Below are positions 51,426 through 59,866 of a DNA stretch of 64,000 nt, one piece after another; the stretch's first letter is position 1, and every line of letters starts with the position of its first letter. The translations under genes and the position numbers were made by a program. The notes under the pieces are model-generated. The model was not told the DNA's origin and searched no databases. It saw only the letters and a program-made list of their open reading frames with translations. Origin of the DNA: DAOUJW01 sp034422115 (GTDB taxonomy: Bacteria > Chloroflexota > Dehalococcoidia > Lucifugimonadales > UBA2985); contig DAOUJW010000020.1 of the NCBI GenBank assembly GCA_034422115.1, forward strand, positions 55,819 to 119,818. The letters run 5' to 3'.

Positions 51426-51794
51426 CTAAGACGGCCCCATGCGTCTCATCTGCATGTCAAGGGTACGCAGGATGGTAAAGGCGTTGGTGTAAGCAACCAC
51501 CCGCATCAACACCTTCGTCTGCTCGCTCTCCACCGTCTTGTCCAGGGCTGAGTGGATGGCCTCAACGGTGCGCCGCAGGAGCACGGCCAGGTTCGGATTG
51601 GCCTCTCCCAGCCCTGCAAGCTCCTGGTCGATGCGCTTCAGGGCGTCAAGGGTGTCAAGCTCGTCGCCCAGCAGAAGATCCATTGGGCCCACGGCGTAGC
51701 GCAGCACCAGGTTCATCACCTCATCTTCCAGCATGGGCAGCGCCCGGTAGGTGCCCGATCTGCCCGGCTCTGCTACTCCAGTTTGTACTGTCAT
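51426..51794 (-). CDS. Unknown protein of the leu operon
   Basis: 122 residues from ATG 51794, one base after the leuC stop, with GGGAGG upstream. The sequence looks all-helical and soluble (LRRTVEAIHSALDKTVESEQ; RVVAYTNAFTILRTLDMQMRRM). No family is recognised. Tight spacing to leuC indicates co-expression, so it may be an accessory to isopropylmalate isomerase, but this is a guess from position. Confidence 0.6.
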   Translation of the reverse strand: MTVQTGVAEPGRSGTYRALPMLEDEVMNLVLRYAVGPMDLLLGDELDTLDALKRIDQELAGLGEANPNLAVLLRRTVEAIHSALDKTVESEQTKVLMRVVAYTNAFTILRTLDMQMRRMGPS

Positions 51795-51795
51795 G

Positions 51796-53202
51796 CTAGG
51801 CCACCTCCCACTCGCGGATGTCAACAAAGTGGCCGGCAATGGCGGCCGCGGCAGCCATCTGGGGGCTGACCAGGTGGGTGCGACCTCCCGGCCCCTGGCG
51901 CCCCTCAAAGTTGCGGTTGGACGTGGAGGCGCACCTCTGCTGGGGCTGCAGGATGTCCGGGTTCATGCCCAGGCACATGGAGCAGCCCGCCTCCCGCCAG
52001 TCCAGGCCCGCGTCCTTGAAGATCCGATCAAGGCCCTCCGACTCCGCCTGTATCTTGACGGCCGTCGAGCCGGGAACCACCATCGCATGCACGTTTGGGT
52101 TGGTCTTGCGGCCCCTCACCACTGCTGCGGCGGCGCGCAGGTCCTCGATTCGAGAGTTGGTGCATGAGCCAATGAACACGTTGTCGATGTGGATGTCCTG
52201 CATGGGCGTGTCCGGCTGAAGGCCCATGTACTCCAGCGCTCGCTCGGCGGCGGCCCTGTCCGTTGGGGATGTCATGGAGGCCGGGTCGGGGACGCGGCCC
52301 GTCACCGGCACCACCATTCCGGGATTGGTGCCCCAGGTGACAAAGGGGGACAGGGAAGAGGCGTCGATTTCGACCAGGGTGTCGTAAGCGGCGTCCGGGT
52401 CGGAGGCCAGGGCGCGCCACTGTTCCACGGCGGCCTCAAAGGCGTCGCCCTGCGGCACCTGGGGACGGCCTCGCATGTACTCAAAGGTGATGTCGTCCGG
52501 GGCTATCATCCCGGCCCTTGCGCCGCCCTCAATGGACATGTTGCACACGGTCATGCGGCCCTCCATGGAGAGGGAGCGGACGGCCTCGCCCGTGTACTCT
52601 ATGACGTGGCCTATGCCTCCGCCCACGCCTATCTGCCCGATGATACCCAGTATGAGGTCCTTGGCGGTGACGCCGGTGGGCAGCGAGCCGTTCACCCGCA
52701 CCTCCATAGTCCTGGGCTTGGCCTGCACCAGGCACTGGGTGGCCAGCACCTGCTCCACCTGGGTGGTGCCGATGGGCATTGCCAGCGCGCCGAAGGCCCC
52801 GTGGGTGGATGTGTGGCTGTCGCCGCAAACGATGGTCTTGCCGGGCTGTGTGTAGCCCTGCTCAGGGCCTATGACGTGAACGATGCCCTGCCCGGGGCTG
52901 TGAATGTCGTACAGCGTAAGTCCGAACTCCTCGCAGTTGCGGACGAGGGCTTGTATCTGCTTCAGCGATATCTCGTCCGTGATGGGCAGCGCCCGGTCCC
53001 AGGTGGGCACGTTGTGGTCGACGGTCGCGACCGTGAGGTCGGGGCGACGCACCTGGCGGCTGTTCATCCGAAGGCCGTCAAAGGCCTGGGGCGAAGTGAC
53101 CTCGTGCACCAGGTGCAGGTCAACGTACAGGATGGCCGGCTGGCCCGGCTCCTCGTGGACTACGTGGGAGTCCCATATCTTCTCTACCATGGTCTTGGGC
53201 AT
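51796..53202 (-). CDS. leuC: Isopropylmalate isomerase large subunit
   Basis: 468 residues from ATG 53202 (AGAGGTG upstream); the open frame extends 14 codons further without family sequence. An aconitase-type [4Fe-4S] enzyme: cluster Cys lie in FIGSCTNSR and GCSMCLGMNPD. It converts 2- to 3-isopropylmalate with LeuD. A -10-like TATAAT on the minus strand (53291-53296) marks the likely promoter; no good -35 was found. Its cluster would be made by the Suf system in this window. Confidence 0.96.
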   Translation of the reverse strand: MPKTMVEKIWDSHVVHEEPGQPAILYVDLHLVHEVTSPQAFDGLRMNSRQVRRPDLTVATVDHNVPTWDRALPITDEISLKQIQALVRNCEEFGLTLYDIHSPGQGIVHVIGPEQGYTQPGKTIVCGDSHTSTHGAFGALAMPIGTTQVEQVLATQCLVQAKPRTMEVRVNGSLPTGVTAKDLILGIIGQIGVGGGIGHVIEYTGEAVRSLSMEGRMTVCNMSIEGGARAGMIAPDDITFEYMRGRPQVPQGDAFEAAVEQWRALASDPDAAYDTLVEIDASSLSPFVTWGTNPGMVVPVTGRVPDPASMTSPTDRAAAERALEYMGLQPDTPMQDIHIDNVFIGSCTNSRIEDLRAAAAVVRGRKTNPNVHAMVVPGSTAVKIQAESEGLDRIFKDAGLDWREAGCSMCLGMNPDILQPQQRCASTSNRNFEGRQGPGGRTHLVSPQMAAAAAIAGHFVDIREWEVA

Positions 53203-53340
53203 GTCAACACCTCTTCTGAGTTGGGTATCGTTTTTTGATTGCATCCCTTTTCCGGCGGAGCCACTGCGCTGCTCCTTTGCAACGGCATTGATTATAGCGT
53301 TTGAATGGGGTTTGTGGCTACTGGGTTATCGGGGTAGACG

Positions 53341-53829
53341 CTAGACATCCCACTTGTCGTCGTTTTGCAGCAGGGCGCGGGTACGGTTGATCTCGCCCGC
53401 ATGGTACAGGTCGTGCTCCAGCATGATGACTACAAGGTCGTAGGTTGGCAGAAACTCGCCCCAATGGGCCTTGCGCGGGACGTCAAGCTCCTCATCGCCT
53501 TGAAGCTCCCGGATGCAGTCCGTCAGGTAGACGTGAGCCTCTCCCAGCCACTCCATTGCCGCGGCGGGACTCTGCAAGCGCTCCGGGCCGGGAGCCGCGG
53601 GAGGGTCGTCGTAGTCCATGTCCGCTCCCCTGAAGGCATGGTTGGCGTATATGTACTTGAACAGCCCAACGTGGGCCGTGATGGCCCGGACCGAGCGTAC
53701 TGCGTTTTCCGGAAGCATCTCCCACGACTCGTCGCGAACGGACTTCAGATTGACTATCAGCGAATGCTCGTGGGACTCGAAGGCCTTGTCCATCAGGGCA
53801 AGAAGCTCGTCTATGCGCTGTTTTGGCAT
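53341..53829 (-). CDS. DinB-like four-helix protein
   Basis: 162 residues, helical. The DinB/YfiT-type metal site is suggested by His in AITAHVGLF and in LEHDLYHAGEINRTRALL, with DDPP after the second helix. Such proteins include thiol S-transferases (bacillithiol or mycothiol-dependent) and stress proteins of unknown use. GAGGAGGGACA precedes the ATG. Monocistronic. Confidence 0.85.
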   Translation of the reverse strand: MPKQRIDELLALMDKAFESHEHSLIVNLKSVRDESWEMLPENAVRSVRAITAHVGLFKYIYANHAFRGADMDYDDPPAAPGPERLQSPAAAMEWLGEAHVYLTDCIRELQGDEELDVPRKAHWGEFLPTYDLVVIMLEHDLYHAGEINRTRALLQNDDKWDV

Positions 53830-54025
53830 TGTCCCTCCTCTTCAGAAGGTCACTCCCGTTTGCTGAATCTCGTGTGCTTGGACATATCTGCCCTTAAGCC
53901 CCCTGCGCTATAATTGTCCAATGGGAACCCTGCTGCCGGTTGCACGCGAGGTCAGGCGCCAGGTATCGAATGTATATCATATCGCCGGTTCAATCAATGG
54001 GTAAAAACTCTGCAGGAGCTGAGGC

Positions 54026-55546
54026 GTGACCAATACGGAATCGTGGCGGCTCCGTAGGGTTGTGCGCGTATTGCTCCCGGCCCTTGGCTTTGCGCTTCTG
54101 GCTGGCCTGGCCGGATGCGGCGGGGACACCGCGGACGTTGTGGAGCCCCAACCCTCTCCGACGGTATCGCCCACGTCATCGCCTGCTTCCACGTCTGCCC
54201 CAAGCCCCACGTCCACGACATCACCTACCAACACCCCGCTCCCGGACTATACTCTTATACCATCGCCTGTATATACACCCGCGCCAACTCCCAAGCCTAC
54301 TGCTGTGCCTGTGGCGGCAACGCCGGGTGAGGTGCGCTCTGACAAAGAGCGCGTGACCGGCGTCTCCGTATCAGACGCCGATCTAACTGAGCTTGTAGGT
54401 GGAAACAGCGCTTTTGCCTTTGACCTCTACCGCGCTTTGAGTGAGCAGGAAGGAAACCTGTTCTACTCGCCGTTCAGCATCTCGGCTGCCCTGGCCATGA
54501 CCTACGCCGGCGCTAGGGGAGAAACTGAGCGCCAGATGGCCGATACCCTGCAATTCCGGCTGTCCCGTGACAGGCTTCATCCCGCGCTGAACGCCCTGGA
54601 CCTGAAGCTTGCCTCTCACGGCGAGGGTGGTCAGGGCAAGGACGGCAAAGGGTTCAGATTGAACATTGTCAATGCGGTTTGGGGTCAGCAGGGCTACGAG
54701 TTCCGGGAGGCTTTCCTCGACGTCCTGGCGGAGAGCTACGGAGCAGGTCTGAGACCGGCTGACTTTCAAGAGGCGCCCGATGACTCGAGAATGACTATCA
54801 ATGACTGGGTTGCAGAGCGCACGGAGGATAGGATCAGGGACCTGATCCCGCCGGATGTCATCACGCCGTTGACCCGCATGGTGCTGACCAACGCCATATA
54901 CTTCAACGCTGCCTGGAGTTACCCCTTCAATGAAGCGAATACCCGAGACCACCCCTTCCACCTGCTGGACGGAGGCAATGTCGACGTCCCGATGATGAGA
55001 ACATCGGAGGATTTCGGCTATGCGGCGGGAGACGGATACCAGGCCGTGGACCTCCCCTACGAAGGACATGAGCTGTCCATGACCGTCATAGTCCCGGACA
55101 GGGGAGGGTTCGGAGAGTTCCAGGATTCCATAGACGCTGCCCTTGTGGACCGGATTATCGCGGGCATGGAGACCCGCTACGTTACCCTTGACATGCCAAA
55201 GTTCGAGTTCGAATCCAAGTTCCGACTGGCCGAAACCCTCAAGGTCATGGGAATGTCCAACGCCTTCGATAGTGCCGCTTCCGACTTCTCCGGCATGGAC
55301 GGCAAGTCGTGCCTCGCGGGAGACGAGGAATGCCTGTACATCAGGGATGTCATCCACAAGGCCTTTGTGTCGGTGGACGAAGAGGGCACCGAGGCAGCCG
55401 CGGCCAGCGCCGTGGTAATGCAAGTGGAGTCCGCTCCACCGAAGCCGCTCAGCGTTACGGTGGACAGGCCGTTCATCTTTCTGATACGGGACATGGAGAC
55501 CGGCGCCATCCTCTTCGTGGGGCGCGTGGTCGATCCAAGAGCTTAG
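54026..55546 (+). CDS. Serpin lipoprotein
   Basis: 506 residues. A lipobox LAGC (Cys31) and a Pro/Thr/Ser-rich linker to about residue 95 precede a complete serpin domain: NLFYSPFSISAALAMTYAGARGET, NAIYFNAAW, and the inhibitory hinge EEGTEAAAAS at 452-461. Counting 17 residues from the hinge puts the scissile bond at Glu468-Ser469 (P1 Glu). Inhibitory bacterial serpins trap target serine or cysteine proteases; the acidic P1 suggests a Glu-specific or caspase-like protease. GTG start. Seven bases before the next gene. Confidence 0.93.
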   Translation: MTNTESWRLRRVVRVLLPALGFALLAGLAGCGGDTADVVEPQPSPTVSPTSSPASTSAPSPTSTTSPTNTPLPDYTLIPSPVYTPAPTPKPTAVPVAATPGEVRSDKERVTGVSVSDADLTELVGGNSAFAFDLYRALSEQEGNLFYSPFSISAALAMTYAGARGETERQMADTLQFRLSRDRLHPALNALDLKLASHGEGGQGKDGKGFRLNIVNAVWGQQGYEFREAFLDVLAESYGAGLRPADFQEAPDDSRMTINDWVAERTEDRIRDLIPPDVITPLTRMVLTNAIYFNAAWSYPFNEANTRDHPFHLLDGGNVDVPMMRTSEDFGYAAGDGYQAVDLPYEGHELSMTVIVPDRGGFGEFQDSIDAALVDRIIAGMETRYVTLDMPKFEFESKFRLAETLKVMGMSNAFDSAASDFSGMDGKSCLAGDEECLYIRDVIHKAFVSVDEEGTEAAAASAVVMQVESAPPKPLSVTVDRPFIFLIRDMETGAILFVGRVVDPRA

Positions 55547-55553
55547 CCAGCGT

Positions 55554-57263
55554 ATGAGAATAAGAGACCTAACTCAGCGCCAGCGCAAAGTCATCCGCGC
55601 CTGGTGCATGTACGACTTTGCGAACTCGGCGTTTGCGACTTCCGGGGTTGCCGCCATTTTTCCGGTGTACTTTGTGTTTCTGTTCAAGGAGGCGGTGGGG
55701 GAGAGCGGCCAGTTTCTTGGAATAACCTTTACCGGCAGCTCCATGTGGAGTCTGGGCGTGGTCATCTCCACGGCGACTGTCGCCGTCTCCAGCCCGGTGC
55801 TGGGAGTTATCTCAGACCGCGTACCTATCAAGAAAACGCTGCTGTGGATTTACGCCTCCGCCGGCTCCTTCTTTACGGCGCTGGTCTTCTTCTCCGCGTA
55901 CACCTCCCAGCCCTGGGCATGGCTCTTTGGGATGTTCATCCTGGCCAACATTGGCTTTGTGGGGTCGCTGGTCTTCTACAACTCTTTCCTGCCGCACCTG
56001 GGACCGAGACACCTGCTGGACGACATCAGCAGCCGCGGGTTCGCCTTCGGCTACGCGGGCGGCGGACTGATTCTGTTAACCCACCTGGCGCTGATACTGG
56101 CCACCCAGGACTCGGCCATTGAGGACCTGGTCACCAGGGCCGCGATAGCGTCCATCGGCCTGTGGTGGTTCGGGTGGGCGCTCTGGACGCTGCTGGTGGT
56201 GCCGGAGCCTCCAATTCAACGCCCCGTTGGCGGGCTGAACCCGGCCTCTGCCCTGTCGATGGGATTCAGGGAGCTTGGGCAGACCTTCCGTGAGCTGGCG
56301 CGGTTCAGGGTTGTGCTGGTGTACCTGGGCGCGTACCTGCTGTTCAACGACGGCATCCAGACCGTCATCGCCATTGCCGGGGCCTTTGCCGCCGACACCC
56401 TGGGAATATCCCTTGTCTTCAACATGGCGACCATTGTGATTATCCAGTTCGTCGGTGTGCCGGGTGCCATGGCGTTCGGGTGGCTTGCCAGACGAATCTC
56501 CACCAAGCCGGCATTGACCGTGGCGCTGGCAGGCTGGATTGTGATTGTCCTGTTCGGTGTAGGGATCGCGCCCCTCTCACCGGCCAAACACGAAGACTTC
56601 GATTTTCAACTCAGCTACAGGGAGGACATGGGAAACTACGTCGTAAACGCTGCGCCGGACTCGGACGTGGAGCTGCACTGGCGGGGCGAGCGGTGGACTC
56701 TCAGCGCGGGCGCGACTCTGAGCCCGGAGCGCGCCCGCGGCCTGCATGAAGCAGTGCAGAGCACAGAAGACCTGGAGTACAGCCTGTCGATCCGTGGCGG
56801 ATACCTGGACGGCGCGTCCGCCGTCGGCCCGGCACACACCAGCGTGATGGGAGGCGGCCCCATAGACTGGTGGCCCTCACTTGTCCGCAGCGCATTGTGG
56901 AAGCCCTTTGGCCTCGACGCCGGGTACCAGTGGCTGCTGCTTGGCCTGGCCGTCGGCCTGGTGATAGGCGGCAGCCAGGCGCTGGCCCGGAGCCTCTTCG
57001 CCAGGATCACGCCACAAGCTCGGAGCGGGGAGTTCTTCTCCTTCTTCGGCTTCATCACGAGGGCCTCATCCGTGTTCGGCCCAATGATCTACATTATAGC
57101 GACGGCCGTGTTCGACACCCGGGTCGCGGTAACATCGATACTCCTGATCATCGTTGCAGGAACCATAGCGCTGCAGCGGGTGGACGTGGGCGAAGGATCG
57201 CGCACTGCGGAGGTTGAGAACAGCAGGTATGAGGAGCGGGAATCCAGGGGCGGCGAGTCATAA
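55554..57263 (+). CDS. UMF1-type MFS transporter with an inserted soluble domain
   Basis: 569 residues, against about 430 for the family. The first eight or so membrane segments (to about residue 338) resemble UMF1/Atg22-like transporters (YDFANSAFAT, PVLGVISDRV). Residues 342-455 form a hydrophilic stretch of about 110 residues, with many charged and aromatic residues, placed between two membrane segments. The C-terminal segments (GGSQALARSLFARITP, FFGFITRASSVFGP) are normal for the family. Lies seven bases after the serpin gene and may be co-transcribed. Confidence 0.85.
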   Translation: MRIRDLTQRQRKVIRAWCMYDFANSAFATSGVAAIFPVYFVFLFKEAVGESGQFLGITFTGSSMWSLGVVISTATVAVSSPVLGVISDRVPIKKTLLWIYASAGSFFTALVFFSAYTSQPWAWLFGMFILANIGFVGSLVFYNSFLPHLGPRHLLDDISSRGFAFGYAGGGLILLTHLALILATQDSAIEDLVTRAAIASIGLWWFGWALWTLLVVPEPPIQRPVGGLNPASALSMGFRELGQTFRELARFRVVLVYLGAYLLFNDGIQTVIAIAGAFAADTLGISLVFNMATIVIIQFVGVPGAMAFGWLARRISTKPALTVALAGWIVIVLFGVGIAPLSPAKHEDFDFQLSYREDMGNYVVNAAPDSDVELHWRGERWTLSAGATLSPERARGLHEAVQSTEDLEYSLSIRGGYLDGASAVGPAHTSVMGGGPIDWWPSLVRSALWKPFGLDAGYQWLLLGLAVGLVIGGSQALARSLFARITPQARSGEFFSFFGFITRASSVFGPMIYIIATAVFDTRVAVTSILLIIVAGTIALQRVDVGEGSRTAEVENSRYEERESRGGES

Positions 57264-57344
57264 ACACGCCGTTTTGAAATAGCGCCATCACGCTGTATTG
57301 GAGTGTCCAAGCAGGCGACATACCGAATTCATTCTCTCAGGGTA

Positions 57345-57373
57345 TTGACATCATGATATAGTAATGATAACAT
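57345..57373 (+). promoter_or_regulatory. Antitoxin promoter, probably leaderless
   Basis: TTGACA (57345-57350), a 17-base spacer and a weak -10, TAACAT (57368-57373). The antitoxin ATG at 57380 lies seven bases later, as at 40606. A direct repeat TGATA...TGATA (11 bases apart) lies in the spacer and could bind the antitoxin. Confidence 0.6.
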
Positions 57374-57379
57374 CACCAC

Positions 57380-57613
57380 ATGGCTAACTTACAGGTAAAG
57401 AACATGCCGGACGTATTATATGAGCGCCTCCGCAACTACGCGCGTGACAACAACTGCACCATAAGCGCGGCTGTGCTCACCGCCGTAGAGCGGGAGCTGG
57501 CAAGAGGAGAGTGGCGCGAGAGGTTGGCCCTACGTCCCACGACTTACCTTGGGACAAATGCGGCGTCGTTGGTGGCGGAAGAGCGCGCGCGTTATGACGC
57601 GGAGGCCAGGTGA
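57380..57613 (+). CDS. RHH/FitA-like antitoxin
   Basis: 77 residues. The N-terminal ANLQVKNMPDVLYERLRNYAR is typical of the FitA/VapB group with a ribbon-helix-helix fold, followed by a charged, toxin-binding tail. It overlaps the PIN gene by four bases (GTGA). The promoter at 57345 abuts the ATG. Confidence 0.85.
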   Translation: MANLQVKNMPDVLYERLRNYARDNNCTISAAVLTAVERELARGEWRERLALRPTTYLGTNAASLVAEERARYDAEAR

Positions 57614-58011
57614 CGCGCTTCGTTGTCGATGCCTCAGTAGCCGTAGAGTACCTCCTCAAGACACCGCTTGGTCTGGCAATAGCTGACACAATAGATAGCG
57701 CTTACTGGCTGGTTGCGCCTGAACTGATGGACGTGGAAGTGGTGTCCGCGCTGCGCCGGGCGGTGCTAAGCGGCCGCCTTCAAGAGGCGCGGGCTCATAT
57801 GGTCCTGGACGACCTAGCCTTTTGGCCGGTGGACCGCATTCCCCATAAGTCTCTGGTTGGACTGGCCTGGCAGCATCACCGTAACGTCAGCGCGTATGAC
57901 GCCGTCTACGTAGCTGTCGCTCATGTTCATGATCTCCCACTGCTGACTGCGGACAGCCGACTTGCGCGAGCGTCCGGCTTGGGCGTCGTAGTGCAGCACG
58001 TCGCCATGTGA
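57610..58011 (+). CDS. PIN-domain ribonuclease toxin
   Basis: 133 residues. Acidic catalytic positions: Asp in FVVDASVAVEYLL, Glu in PELMDVEVVSAL, Asp in SAYDAVYVAVA and Asp in LLTADSRLARA. GTG start within the antitoxin stop. Toxin of the third PIN module. Confidence 0.9.
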   Translation: MTRFVVDASVAVEYLLKTPLGLAIADTIDSAYWLVAPELMDVEVVSALRRAVLSGRLQEARAHMVLDDLAFWPVDRIPHKSLVGLAWQHHRNVSAYDAVYVAVAHVHDLPLLTADSRLARASGLGVVVQHVAM

Positions 58012-58311
58012 TGACCAGGACTGAGATGTGACCGGATGGAGGGGCGGACCATCAGCCTGAAGCTCTCCTGCCGACCCGGTATCCGGCAGGAACCCGACGG
58101 TCAGCAGGAGGACTCCTGCCAATGCCATAACGCGATCCCGAAGCCTCCGGCCTCTCCCGGCTCAGAAGCGGCCGCTGCCTGGTAAATGACGGCGCTTGGG
58201 TTCCCTCTGGTGCAATTGGTGGGATGCTCCGAAGGCGCAGATGGTCCGCACGCGGCCAGGAACGCCATCACGCGATGAAAGAGTGAGGCGGAGAGGTTAT
58301 GGAGATGGGAG
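58012..58311. other. Intergenic region, no clear gene
   Basis: Three hundred bases between two toxin-related regions. A minus-strand frame from 58128 begins like a signal peptide (MALAGVLLLTVGF...) but then runs antisense into the toxin gene; it could be a decayed exported-protein gene, but nothing confirms it. Confidence 0.4.
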
Positions 58312-59079
58312 TCAGATCAATGGAAGCGTCAGAGGCAGTTCAGCCAGCCGCTTACGTCTCTGCTGCGCATCCGGCAACACCTTGGACACCAACCCCCAGA
58401 AGTTTGCAGAGTGATTGCGATGAGTGAGATGCGCCAGTTCGTGCACCACTACGTACTCCAATAGTGCAGGAGCCAACATAACAAGCCGCCAACTGAAGCG
58501 CAGCGTTCCGTCCGGGGCGCAGCTACCCCACTGGCGGCGAGGGTCTCGGACGAATATACGCGACATCTCTCCCAAGCCGAGTACGGGCCACCACCGCTCT
58601 ACACAGGCTGCCAGCCTCTCGGCGGCGCGGGCCTTGTACCATTCCACGACCACGCGCCGGACTGCATCCTTGCGTTTCGCTTCGTCAAGGCGGTTCGGCA
58701 CAGTCACCCGGAGCCGCCAGCGATCAAAGCGAACCTGAGTCCCTCTGACGGCTCCCGGCTCTACGATCAGTTTCAGGGTGCGTCCCAGGTACGGGAAGGC
58801 CTCCCCGGAGACGAAGCGCCTTGGAAGAGCATTTTCCTCTATGTGGGACATGCGCTCCAGAATCCAGGAGGCTCGCTTGAGGACCATCTCCTGGAGAGCG
58901 CGGTTTGGCGTTCTCATTGGGGCGGCGACGTGCACACCGCTGCCGTCCACCCTGATACTAACGGTCTTCTTGCGCCGGCGGCTGCGGCGCACCTGATACT
59001 CTATGGTGGTTTCTCCGAAGACAACGGCGTGTATTTTCGGCTCTGCGCCACGCTTGGCGGGCCTGGCCTTTGAGGTCAC
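58312..59079 (-). CDS. YgjP/DUF45 zinc metallopeptidase-like protein
   Basis: 255 residues. The zinc motif HELAH (in VVHELAHLTHRNHS) and the third ligand follow the DUF45 pattern; RRQWGSC and the N-terminal RRSRRRKKTVSIRV are also typical. The protein is related to SprT/WLM metallopeptidases. Its GTG overlaps the stop of the PIN toxin gene by four bases, so it is probably the third cistron of an AbrB-PIN module. Substrate unknown. Confidence 0.88.
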   Translation of the reverse strand: MTSKARPAKRGAEPKIHAVVFGETTIEYQVRRSRRRKKTVSIRVDGSGVHVAAPMRTPNRALQEMVLKRASWILERMSHIEENALPRRFVSGEAFPYLGRTLKLIVEPGAVRGTQVRFDRWRLRVTVPNRLDEAKRKDAVRRVVVEWYKARAAERLAACVERWWPVLGLGEMSRIFVRDPRRQWGSCAPDGTLRFSWRLVMLAPALLEYVVVHELAHLTHRNHSANFWGLVSKVLPDAQQRRKRLAELPLTLPLI

Positions 59080-59480
59080 AGGGCCTCCGGCCCCTTCAGG
59101 TCCGGGAAGTATGTGGAGAAGAACCCTCTGTCTCGCGTGAGGAAGGCGTCCGCAGTTGCCGAGGCGTGGGCGCCGATGAGGAAATCGACGATTATCCGCT
59201 CCCGCGGTCCGCCGGCATCGCGGTAGCGCTTCCAGCGCAACCCCGCCTCATAGGCGATTGAAGAGTTGATGGGGGATAGAGTAGCTCCAATCTCCCTGAG
59301 CGAGTTGTCCAGAGACGTCCTTGACGTGAATGCAGGCACGAGCTCGGCGTACACCAGGTCACAGACTACAACAGCGCCTGCGTTGTAGGCGGCGCTCAAC
59401 CATTCCCTGGATCGGGGGCCGTGTTCTTCGCTGGATATAAATACATCTAGTAGAACGTTGGCATCTACGGCCGTGATCAC
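59076..59480 (-). CDS. PIN-domain ribonuclease toxin
   Basis: 134 residues. Catalytic acidic residues: Asp6 (AVDANVLLD), Glu in LVYAELVPAF, Asp in IIVDFLIGAHA and Asp in FLTRDRGFF. Its start overlaps the antitoxin stop by four bases, and its stop overlaps the metallopeptidase start by four. Confidence 0.9.
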   Translation of the reverse strand: MITAVDANVLLDVFISSEEHGPRSREWLSAAYNAGAVVVCDLVYAELVPAFTSRTSLDNSLREIGATLSPINSSIAYEAGLRWKRYRDAGGPRERIIVDFLIGAHASATADAFLTRDRGFFSTYFPDLKGPEAL

Positions 59481-59707
59481 CTTCCTCTGATTTCCTCAAT
59501 GTACTCGTCTATACTGACACCTTTGCCCAGAGCGTCTTTCCCCAAAATCCCGACGATCCGGTCAACGGGGTGGATTCCGTCTGTGCGCTTCCGTATTAGA
59601 AGCCCGCCGTCCGTTGGGGTGATCTCAACCTCAACGTTGTGGTTCATGCCGAAGCGCTCTCGCAGGTGCTTTGGGATGGTTATCTGGCCTCGCTCAGATA
59701 TGCGCAT
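59477..59707 (-). CDS. AbrB/SpoVT-type antitoxin
   Basis: 76 residues with the swapped-hairpin AbrB fold (RISERGQITIPKHLRERFGM) and a C-terminal helix (VSIDEYIEEIRGR) for toxin binding. ACGGAGG lies seven bases before the ATG. A palindrome TATGAA-t-TTCATA (59719-59731) just upstream is a likely operator. Confidence 0.92.
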   Translation of the reverse strand: MRISERGQITIPKHLRERFGMNHNVEVEITPTDGGLLIRKRTDGIHPVDRIVGILGKDALGKGVSIDEYIEEIRGR

Positions 59708-59718
59708 GATGGCCTCCG

Positions 59719-59731
59719 TATGAATTTCATA
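59719..59731. promoter_or_regulatory. Palindrome upstream of the AbrB antitoxin
   Basis: TATGAA-T-TTCATA, in an A+T-rich stretch with ATATACATATTATCATATT. Probably bound by the AbrB-type antitoxin. Confidence 0.5.
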
Positions 59732-59866
59732 TACATATTATCATATTGCAACGGGGCGATAACACATTGCTCGCTACGCTTTCCCGGTCAAGCAAGATAA
59801 TTGCGGGATTCCTGGACATACCCCGGAACCCCGCAAAGAAGTTCGCATCCGTCGTTGCAGGAGTTT

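Noticed and set aside
51796..53244. Upstream extension of leuC as a possible leader peptide
   Set aside because: The 14 extra codons contain only one Leu and show no hairpin alternatives typical of attenuation.
55204..55213. GTTCGAATCC, like a tRNA T-arm
   Set aside because: It is inside the serpin coding region, with no acceptor stem or anticodon arm around it.
58012..58128. A minus-strand start with a good signal-peptide-like N-terminus
   Set aside because: After about 30 residues it continues antisense through the PIN toxin gene, has no ribosome site and no family match; at most a remnant.
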